Position numbers and translations under genes: made by a program. The notes under the pieces are model-generated. The model saw only the letters and a list, made by a program, of their open reading frames with translations. It was not told the DNA's origin and made no database searches. Positions 1 through 5,484 of a stretch of DNA of 8,420 nucleotides are shown piece after piece. The DNA comes from Lachnospiraceae bacterium (GTDB lineage Bacteria; Bacillota_A; Clostridia; Lachnospirales; Lachnospiraceae): positions 1 to 8,420 of the forward strand of contig JAFUEG010000059.1 in NCBI GenBank assembly GCA_017464045.1, given 5' to 3'. The number at the start of each line of letters is the position of its first letter. The stretch's first letter is position 1.

Positions 1-858
1 ATCATCAGTATTTGTATAATATTTTATATCTTCTATCTCCTCGGGACTTATATTTATATCCAGATTTGAAGATACAGAAACATCATCATAAACCCCGGAA
101 TTAACCATCAGATTCCAGAGCTTGCTGTTGTAATACTCTTCAACCTGCTGTTCTATGGACAGATTGGTCAAAACAGCTGTGGAATTATTAGCACCCGAAA
201 ACAAAAGATTTCCCTGGTTATCTATAATTGTTATATTATTTGTATCCTCGTTACCCACACAGGTTCTTGCATATTCTGCAATGCCAGATACATTTTCAGC
301 CTTAAAATTACTGTTTGTGGTGATCTTTATGCTGACTGATGTACTCTTTTCATTGTTATATATGGAACTGCTTGTATCCGGCAAATCTATTGTTACTGAT
401 GCCTGGGTTATTCCTTCTATACTTTTTATATCAGCCGCCATATCTGCTTCAAGCTTTATCTTGGCCTTAAGTTTTCTTTCCGAATCCGTGGTACTGAAGC
501 TATTATTTAAAAGCCAATCATTATCGACACTGCTTGCAGTTGCACTTATGCCATTCTGTCCAAGCAAAAGCCTAGCCTCAGCAATCTGTTTCTCATCAAC
601 ATCAATACTTAAGGCATCATCCGAAACTCTGTGTTTTATACCATTTTCCTGTAAGAGAGTCTCTGCTTCTGCCGTCTGAGCGGAATTATCAAAAGTCGCA
701 AGCCTTGTATATGAAGTTCTGTTAAGAATAGCAAAAAGAGCGACAAGGGTAATTATTACCGCTGCCACTACAGAAAAAAACAATGCCTTCTGTCTTGCTG
801 TATATCTATTCCAAAATTCTACTATTCTTGCAGGCAGCTGCCTGAACCATTCTCTCAT
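1..858 (-). CDS. fliF: Flagellar MS-ring protein FliF, N-terminal part (runs off the left edge)
   Basis: FliF is the membrane protein whose copies form the MS ring, the base on which the flagellar rod, export gate and FliG rotor are built. The reverse complement of 858 to 1 is an unbroken 286-codon frame with no stop, so the C-terminal half lies outside the window. A basic N-terminus (MREWFRQLPARIVEFW) leads into one membrane segment at about residues 26-45 (ALFFSVVAAVIITLVALFAI). Then come the YscJ/FliF ring-building domains: 'ETLLQENGIKHRVSDD' at 66-81, 'GITQASVTIDLP' at 149-160 and 'NITIIDNQGNLLF' at 208-220, all typical of the family. The start is ATG at 858 with GGAGG 6 nt upstream, 21 nt after the fliE stop, so it is co-transcribed with flgB-flgC-fliE. 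The usual second membrane segment and the FliG-binding tail would be encoded beyond the edge. Family assignment is secure from these motifs and the context. Confidence 0.95.
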   Translation of the reverse strand, partial: MREWFRQLPARIVEFWNRYTARQKALFFSVVAAVIITLVALFAILNRTSYTRLATFDNSAQTAEAETLLQENGIKHRVSDDALSIDVDEKQIAEARLLLGQNGISATASSVDNDWLLNNSFSTTDSERKLKAKIKLEADMAADIKSIEGITQASVTIDLPDTSSSIYNNEKSTSVSIKITTNSNFKAENVSGIAEYARTCVGNEDTNNITIIDNQGNLLFSGANNSTAVLTNLSIEQQVEEYYNSKLWNLMVNSGVYDDVSVSSNLDINISPEEIEDIKYYTNTDD

Positions 859-879
859 AAGTTCCTCCGAAAATTAATG

Positions 880-1197
880 CTATAACTGCATATTCATAAG
901 TTCCTTATATGCAGATACAACAGCATTTGTAACACGTACAGTATACTGAAGTGAAATATTGGCTTTTCTCTGTGCCAAAGCCAAATCATGTATACTGTCT
1001 GTATATCCTAATGCGAAACTTATCTCTTCCGCCTCTGCAGCCTTCTGATAAGAATCCGCTTCTTTATACATATCAACAGCAGCAGAAAGAATGCTGTCAA
1101 ATGATGTTTTTGTACTGTCTGACGAAACCTTATATCCGTCATGTATACTATTTACATTAAAGTCATTTCCGTATAATTCAACCGGTGTTATGGACAT
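880..1197 (-). CDS. fliE: Flagellar hook-basal body protein FliE
   Basis: FliE is a small exported protein that joins the MS ring to the proximal rod and is needed early in rod assembly. The 105-residue product matches the family's usual length of about 100. Its C-terminal half carries the recognisable part: 'SFDSILSAAVDMYKEAD' near the middle, then 'AQRKANISLQYTVRVTNAVVSAYKELMNMQL', which corresponds to the family's terminal helix of the type 'A..K..LSLQ....VRNK...AYQEIM.M'. It has no signal peptide, as expected for a substrate of the flagellar type III export system. The frame stays open to a TTG at 1206, but GGAGG at 1207-1211 directly abuts that codon, leaving no spacing. The ATG at 1197 lies 9 nt from the same GGAGG and is the better start (MSITPVELYG). 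It sits 23 nt after flgC and 21 nt before fliF. Confidence 0.93.
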   Translation of the reverse strand: MSITPVELYGNDFNVNSIHDGYKVSSDSTKTSFDSILSAAVDMYKEADSYQKAAEAEEISFALGYTDSIHDLALAQRKANISLQYTVRVTNAVVSAYKELMNMQL

Positions 1198-1220
1198 ATG
1201 TATCAACCTCCATCATATTA

Positions 1221-1658
1221 CTAACCAAACAGCTCCATACCCTTTTCGGCAATTGTTTTAGCGGCATTAAACGAGGTTATGTTTGCCTCATATGCACGGC
1301 TTGCATCTATAAGGTTGGTCATCTCGGTTACTGTATCAACGTTAGGATATTCAACGTATCCTTCCTCATTTGCATCAGGATTATCAGGCTCATATACAAG
1401 TCTTAAATCCGAAGGATCCTCAACTATATGAGTAACCTTAACACCATTTGGCTGGTAATTGGTCATATACCCGTTTAAAATATTATCAAAGGATGTCGTC
1501 GCCTTTTCCTCAAAATATACTGTCTTTCTTCTGTAAGCAGTTCCATCCTCAGTTCTGGTGGTGCTGGCATTAGCAATATTTTGAGAAATAACATCCATTC
1601 TGAGCTGCTGGGCAGTCATGCCTGTTGCAGCAACATTCATCGAAGAAAAAACACTCAT
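1221..1658 (-). CDS. flgC: Flagellar basal-body rod protein FlgC
   Basis: FlgC is one of the proximal rod proteins of the flagellar drive shaft and is secreted through the flagellar export apparatus. At 145 residues it has normal family length. The N-terminal flagellar rod motif is at about residues 14-46 ('MTAQQLRMDVISQNIANAST' followed by 'TAYRRKTVYFE'). The C-terminal rod domain carries the diagnostic 'YVEYPNVDTVTEMTNLIDAS' and 'RAYEANITSFNAAK', matching the FlgC signature 'PNVN...EM.nmi.AsRaYeaNv'. The two termini form the coiled-coil of rod proteins. The start is ATG at 1658 with AGGAGG 8 nt upstream; this site shares bases with the TAG stop of flgB ('tagGAGG'), which suggests translational coupling. 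The 12-nt gap to flgB and 23-nt gap to fliE place it in the flagellar operon. Confidence 0.95.
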   Translation of the reverse strand: MSVFSSMNVAATGMTAQQLRMDVISQNIANASTTRTEDGTAYRRKTVYFEEKATTSFDNILNGYMTNYQPNGVKVTHIVEDPSDLRLVYEPDNPDANEEGYVEYPNVDTVTEMTNLIDASRAYEANITSFNAAKTIAEKGMELFG

Positions 1659-1670
1659 TTATTATACCTC

Positions 1671-2069
1671 CTATGATGATGAAGAAAGCACTGTCTGATA
1701 TCTCGAAAACTCCTGGTTCATCTGGTCAATCAAAAGCTGATACCTGATTGTGTTTTCAGCAAGATATGCCTCTTCGGTACTTATATCTACATTGTTACCG
1801 TCAAGCCTGTAAGACAGATTGGAATTATCGGTAAAAACCTGCGGATCCAATACGGATAAATCCTTATTTGTCATATTGACACTTTGATTTAGTGTTCTTC
1901 CTCCGGCAAGTTCTGCCTGAAGAACAGATTCAAAATCTATGTCCTTTCTCTTGTAATTAGGCGTATCAACATTGGCAATGTTGTTGGAAATAAGCTCATT
2001 TCTCATATTTGCCGCATCTGCTGCCTTATCAAGAATATTGATATAATTGTAGATGTCCGTATTAATCAT
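1671..2069 (-). CDS. flgB: Flagellar basal-body rod protein FlgB (first gene of the flagellar operon)
   Basis: FlgB is the rod subunit closest to the MS ring and works with FliE, FlgC and FlgF/FlgG. The product has 132 residues, in the usual range. It contains the N-terminal rod motif 'MRNELISNNIANVDTPNYKR' at about 22-41, followed by 'KDIDFESVLQAEL'. The C-terminal part has 'LDGNNVDISTEEAYLAENTI' and then 'RYQLLIDQMNQEF', the FlgB-type 'DGN.VD...E.......N...Y' pattern. The ATG at 2069 has only a modest AAAGG-type ribosome binding site. It is the first gene after the 227-nt gap below topA and follows the topA terminator, so transcription of the operon should start in that gap. A short palindrome lies 15 nt upstream of the start codon. 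Confidence 0.95.
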   Translation of the reverse strand: MINTDIYNYINILDKAADAANMRNELISNNIANVDTPNYKRKDIDFESVLQAELAGGRTLNQSVNMTNKDLSVLDPQVFTDNSNLSYRLDGNNVDISTEEAYLAENTIRYQLLIDQMNQEFSRYQTVLSSSS

Positions 2070-2083
2070 TTTTCTACCTTTCT

Positions 2084-2099
2084 CTTATCATAGGATAAG
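2084..2099. repeat. Palindrome CTTATC-N4-GATAAG upstream of flgB
   Basis: Perfect 6-bp arms separated by ATAG on the plus strand. It lies 15 nt before the flgB start codon and downstream of the candidate flgB promoter, so it falls in the predicted 5' untranslated region. It could be an operator or an RNA hairpin close to the ribosome binding site. The arms are short and AT-rich, so chance is a fair explanation. Confidence 0.35.
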
Positions 2100-2114
2100 T
2101 CACAAAACCTTCAT

Positions 2115-2143
2115 ATGCTAAAAACAAACTAAATAAAGTACAA
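2115..2143 (-). promoter_or_regulatory. Candidate sigma-A promoter for the flagellar operon
   Basis: On the minus strand, TTGTAC (2143-2138) is separated by 17 nt from TAGCAT (2120-2115). The match to TTGACA and TATAAT is weak (3/6 and 4/6), but spacing and position fit: the element starts in the tail of the topA terminator and would give a 5' leader of about 35-40 nt before flgB. No convincing sigma-28 (TAAA-N15-GCCGATAA) or sigma-54 promoter was seen in the gap. Confidence 0.3.
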
Positions 2144-2176
2144 AAAGGATTTATGAGAACACTCACAAATCCTTTT
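2142..2176 (-). terminator. Intrinsic terminator after topA
   Basis: The minus strand folds into a 15-bp stem: AAAAGGATTTGTGAG, loop TGTT, then CTCATAAATCCTTTT, ending in a run of five T. The one imperfect position is a G-U wobble in minus-strand RNA but an A-C mismatch in plus-strand RNA, so the hairpin is better suited to transcripts moving from topA toward flgB. It sits about 120 nt after the topA stop and separates the comM-dprA-topA group from the flagellar operon. The T tract is short and part of it is in the stem, so partial read-through is possible. Confidence 0.75.
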
Positions 2177-2253
2177 GTTATATATACTCCGAAAGTCCGT
2201 TTCCGCAGCATGTATCAATGAAAAATATTGTATTTTGTGCCCACTCACACTAT

Positions 2254-2282
2254 ATACTACCATATAATGTGTTTTTCATCAA
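2254..2282 (-). promoter_or_regulatory. Candidate promoter just after topA, inside the topA-flgB gap
   Basis: The minus strand has TTGATG (2282-2277), a 17-nt spacer and TAGTAT (2259-2254), with TGG directly before the -10 as in extended -10 promoters. Transcription would begin near 2247 and meet the terminator about 70 nt later. The -10 lies inside an imperfect inverted repeat (ACACTATAT at 2247-2255 against ATATAATGTGT at 2262-2272), which could bind a regulator. The AT-rich setting makes chance matches common. Confidence 0.3.
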
Positions 2283-2296
2283 CAAAAAATATCAAT

Positions 2297-4270
2297 TTAT
2301 GACGAAATATTTTCTGTCTGTGGCTTAGACCATGACATAAAGTCACATTCAGGGTTGTTGACACAGCCATAGTATCTTCTACCCTTTCTCGTCTTCTTAA
2401 TTACTATATCGGCATTACACTTCGGACATTTAACACCTGTTTTTTCAAAATAAGGCTTGGTGTTTTTACATTCAGGAAAGCCCGGACATGCTAAAAACTT
2501 CCCATGTGAACCGTATTTTATAACCATCATTCTTCCACATAGTTCACACTTTGTATCTGATACCTCATCTTCTATCTTTATATGCTCAAGTTCCTTTTGC
2601 GCATTGTCTACAGATTCCTTTAGATCAGGATAAAAATTTCTTACAACAACCTTCCATTCTATATTTCCTGTTTCAATATCATCTAAAAGCGATTCAATAT
2701 TGGCTGTAAAGTTTGTATCCACAATTTCAGGAAATGCAATATTCATTATCTCATTTACTGCCTCACCAAGCTCTGTCATATAAAGATTCTTGCTTTCTTT
2801 TACAATATATCTTCTGTTTAAGAGTGTTGAGATAGTAGGTGCATAAGTTGAAGGTCTTCCTATACCAAGTTCTTCCATGGTTCTAACCAAAAGACTTTCC
2901 GTGTAATGTGCAGGAGGCTGGGTAAAATGCTGTTTTTCTTCAAGAGATTCTACTGTAAGAACATCTTTTTCCTTTATATTGCTAAGCTTTGAATTTTCCT
3001 TTTCCTCATCATCAGGTTTATAAACAGCTAAAAATCCTTCAAACTTTACCTTTGTTGATGATGCTTTGAATTTATAATCACCTTTTTTTGTATCCGCTTT
3101 CAAAGTAACTGTGTTAGTTTCATATACAGCATCACTCATACGGCTTGCCAGGAACCTGTTATATATAAGCTGGTACAGTCTGAACTGTTCTCTTGAAAGC
3201 TGATCCTTTAGAAACACCGGTGTTAAGGTAATATCTGTAGGCCTTATAGCCTCATGTGCATCCTGAATCTTCTTATCGGCTTTTGTTGTCTTACTTTTAC
3301 CAACATAATTTTCGCCAAATTTATCTTCAATATAGTTTCTTGCAGCACTGTCCGCTTCATCGGATATTCTGGTTGAATCAGTTCTTAGGTAAGTTATAAG
3401 ACCTATAGAGCCTCTTCCCTTAACTTCCACTCCTTCATATAACTGCTGGGCAATCCTCATTGTTTTACTGGTTGAAAAATTAAGCTTGGTACCCGCATCC
3501 TGCTGAAGTGTACTAGTAGTAAATGGAAGCGGTGCTTTCTTAAATTTTTCTACTTTCTTTATGCTGTCACAAAGCATTTTCTTTCCATCAACATAAGCCT
3601 TTACTTCGTCAAGTTTTGACTTAGCCATTTTTTCATCTATAAAATGAAATTCAACCGGTTTTAAATTCTTCCCTGTATCCACATACGCATTTAAGCTCCA
3701 GTATTCTTGAGGAACAAATGCATTTATTTCATTTTCTCTGTCACATACCAGTTTTAAAGCGGCCGACTGCACTCTTCCGGCACTTAGCCCTCTTTTTATC
3801 TTTTCCCACAAAAGCGGGCTTATAGAATAACCAACCATACGATCAAGAACTCTTCTTGCCTGTTGCGCATCTACAAGATCCATATCTATATCTCTGGCAT
3901 GCTTAATAGAATCCTTAACTGCAGTTTTAGTAATCTCATTAAATGTTATCCTCTTATATTTCTTTTTATCAAGTTTTAACGCAATTGACAAGTGGTAAGA
4001 TATGGCTTCTCCCTCACGGTCAGGGTCAGTTGCAAGATAAACCTTGTCCGCTTTCTTAACTTCCTTTCTTAATTCCGAAAGCAAATCTCCTTTTCCTCTT
4101 ATTGTAATATACTTAGGCTCATAGTCATTATCAAAATCTATCCCCATCTGACTTTTAGGCAGATCTCTTACATGACCATTTGAGGCAATAACCTCATAAT
4201 TAGTCCCTAAGAATTTTTTGATTGTCTTTGCCTTTGCCGGCGACTCAACAATAACAAGATTTTTAGCCAT
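2297..4270 (-). CDS. topA: DNA topoisomerase I (type IA)
   Basis: TopA relaxes negatively supercoiled DNA by nicking one strand through a tyrosine, passing the other strand and resealing. The 657-residue product is complete. The Toprim domain starts at once ('NLVIVESPAKAKTIKKFLG', residues 4-22) and holds the metal-binding 'ATDPDREGEA' at 80-89. The active-site tyrosine is Y294 in 'GLITYLRTDSTRIS'. Other family landmarks are 'RRVLDRMVGYSISPLLW' (139-155), 'LSAGRVQSAALK' (162-173), 'DAHEAIRPT' (337-345) and 'MEELGIGRPSTYAPTI' (465-480). Two C-terminal four-cysteine zinc ribbons are intact: C575, C578, C595, C601 and C615, C618, C636, C642. The ATG at 4270 has AAGGAG 7 nt upstream and lies 17 nt after dprA, so the two genes are probably co-transcribed. 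A terminator follows at 2176-2142. Confidence 0.98.
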   Translation of the reverse strand: MAKNLVIVESPAKAKTIKKFLGTNYEVIASNGHVRDLPKSQMGIDFDNDYEPKYITIRGKGDLLSELRKEVKKADKVYLATDPDREGEAISYHLSIALKLDKKKYKRITFNEITKTAVKDSIKHARDIDMDLVDAQQARRVLDRMVGYSISPLLWEKIKRGLSAGRVQSAALKLVCDRENEINAFVPQEYWSLNAYVDTGKNLKPVEFHFIDEKMAKSKLDEVKAYVDGKKMLCDSIKKVEKFKKAPLPFTTSTLQQDAGTKLNFSTSKTMRIAQQLYEGVEVKGRGSIGLITYLRTDSTRISDEADSAARNYIEDKFGENYVGKSKTTKADKKIQDAHEAIRPTDITLTPVFLKDQLSREQFRLYQLIYNRFLASRMSDAVYETNTVTLKADTKKGDYKFKASSTKVKFEGFLAVYKPDDEEKENSKLSNIKEKDVLTVESLEEKQHFTQPPAHYTESLLVRTMEELGIGRPSTYAPTISTLLNRRYIVKESKNLYMTELGEAVNEIMNIAFPEIVDTNFTANIESLLDDIETGNIEWKVVVRNFYPDLKESVDNAQKELEHIKIEDEVSDTKCELCGRMMVIKYGSHGKFLACPGFPECKNTKPYFEKTGVKCPKCNADIVIKKTRKGRRYYGCVNNPECDFMSWSKPQTENISS

Positions 4271-4287
4271 TTTTTTGCTCCTTAAAT

Positions 4288-5484
4288 TTAAACCGAAATA
4301 ATATAATAGCCCTTAAGAGGCTGCTTTATCAGCCCTTTTTCTTCCATATTATAAAGTAAACTTATGGTATCACTTACACCAATTTTTAGTTTTTCAATTA
4401 TATCGTCAATATAAGTAGGTTCTAAACTCAGACAACTATACAACATTTTTTCAGCAGGCGCAAGAGAATTTTTATTAACAGCATCTATATCCTGTGCAAA
4501 TTTCTCATAAGATACATTTTCTTTTTTTGATAAATTATTATTTTCATATTTTTTATTAATATAATTTTTTTCATAAACGCCATTCATCGTAATTCTATTT
4601 AGATCATCCAATATATCTTTAGGTGAAACAACACACATTGCCCCCTGACTTATCAGATTATTGGTTCCCTCACTGTTTTTATCTGTAATTCTTCCCGGTA
4701 CGGCATATACCTGTTTCCCCTGTTCCAATGCAAGATCAGCAGTTATCAGTGAACCACTCTTTTTTCTTGCCTCTACAACAAGTAATCCGTCAGAAAGACC
4801 GCTAATTATTCTGTTCCTTATCGGAAAAAAACCCGGATTGGGTTCCACCCCCGGTCCATATTCTGAGATAATTGCCCCATTTTTTTCTATATCAAAATAT
4901 ATTGAAGCGTTTTCCCTCGGATATATTACATCTATCCCACATCCTAAAACTCCTACTGTATAGCCGCCTGCAGCCAGCGCTCCCCTATGAGACATACCAT
5001 CTATACCAAGAGCCAGTCCACTAACAATATTTATATCATTTTTTGCAAGTTCCCTGCCAAACATCTGTGCCAGTTCCCTACCATAAACACTTGCATTCCG
5101 TGCACCGACAATACCTATGTTCATATTATATATATTTAATTTTTTCTTTAATATTCCTTTAATATATAAAATATCAGGCGGATCGCATATATTAAGCAGT
5201 TTTTGCGGATAGTCCTCATGTCCGGGATAAACTATATCGATACCTTTTTCAAAAAGTTCATCCCTTATTTCCGCTGCATTGCTCATATTACGTGAGGTAT
5301 GTATTATTGCTGCCCTTTTTTCATCAAGTATGTCTGCCACTAACTCTTCAGGTGCGTCATAAATATTCTCCACATTTCCAAGTGTATCACGCAGCTTTCT
5401 TTTGCTTAAAGCACCTATCCCTTTTATATTGTTAAACCAAAGATTGAGCAAATCCTTTTCTTTCGTGAAATCATTCATACGCAT
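4288..5484 (-). CDS. dprA: DNA-processing protein DprA (Smf)
   Basis: DprA binds incoming single-stranded DNA during natural transformation and loads RecA on it. The 398-residue product has an N-terminal helix-hairpin-helix/SAM-like part (about 12-60, 'NNIKGIGALSKRKLR'), the Rossmann-like core (about 90-295) and a C-terminal winged-helix domain (about 340-398). Core signatures are 'GIVGARNASVYG' (124-135), 'SGLALGIDGMSH' (155-166), 'FPIRNRIISGLS' (220-231), 'VVEARKKSGSLITA' (236-249) and 'GTNNLISQGA' (273-282). A low-complexity Asn/Lys-rich linker (about 305-325) joins core and winged helix. The start overlaps comM by 14 nt. AAGGAGG lies 4 nt before the ATG at 5484 and 10 nt before a second in-frame ATG at 5478, so the start may be two codons later. 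DprA is also found in bacteria not known to be transformable, so competence is inferred, not shown. Confidence 0.96.
   Translation of the reverse strand: MRMNDFTKEKDLLNLWFNNIKGIGALSKRKLRDTLGNVENIYDAPEELVADILDEKRAAIIHTSRNMSNAAEIRDELFEKGIDIVYPGHEDYPQKLLNICDPPDILYIKGILKKKLNIYNMNIGIVGARNASVYGRELAQMFGRELAKNDINIVSGLALGIDGMSHRGALAAGGYTVGVLGCGIDVIYPRENASIYFDIEKNGAIISEYGPGVEPNPGFFPIRNRIISGLSDGLLVVEARKKSGSLITADLALEQGKQVYAVPGRITDKNSEGTNNLISQGAMCVVSPKDILDDLNRITMNGVYEKNYINKKYENNNLSKKENVSYEKFAQDIDAVNKNSLAPAEKMLYSCLSLEPTYIDDIIEKLKIGVSDTISLLYNMEEKGLIKQPLKGYYIISV

Larger units (their letters stand above)
2070..2296 (-). other. topA-flgB intergenic region: terminator, candidate promoters, possible small RNA
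   Basis: This 227-nt gap is the only stretch in the window with structure that the genes do not explain. Reading the minus strand from topA, it holds a promoter-like element (2282-2254), about 70 nt that include an island richer in G and C at about 2186-2212, a strong stem-loop terminator (2176-2142), a second promoter-like element (2143-2115) and a palindrome (2099-2084) before flgB. A transcript from the first promoter to the terminator would be about 105 nt. Short open frames exist in it, but none has a ribosome binding site. I do not recognise a riboswitch class; the GCGGAAAC string recalls part of the c-di-GMP-II riboswitch, but the rest of that fold is not present. No remnant of codY was found in any minus-strand frame. 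Confidence 0.4.

Noticed and set aside
155..679. A 174-codon plus-strand open frame
   Set aside because: It is the antisense of fliF, which has clear family motifs in the minus strand; the hydrophobic product is an artefact of reading the complement.
951..1406. Plus-strand open frames of 69 and 73 codons over fliE and flgC
   Set aside because: They are shadows of well-supported flagellar genes on the other strand.
2185..2247. c-di-GMP-II riboswitch upstream of the flagellar operon
   Set aside because: GCGGAAAC and GGGCAC strings occur, but in the wrong order and without the other conserved segments or the pseudoknot arrangement of that class.
2225..2247. Sigma-54 promoter (TGGGCAC resembling TGGCAC)
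   Set aside because: No TTGC-type -12 element follows at the required spacing.
2129..2263. A 44-codon minus-strand frame from ATG 2263 in the topA-flgB gap
   Set aside because: It has no ribosome binding site, runs straight through the terminator stem, and overlaps another partly open frame; its composition is not protein-like.
2263..2268. Plus-strand TATAAT as a promoter
   Set aside because: No -35 at proper spacing and no plus-strand gene downstream; it would run antisense into topA.
4661..4963. A 100-codon plus-strand open frame
   Set aside because: It lies entirely antisense to the conserved Rossmann core of dprA and has no sign of its own gene.
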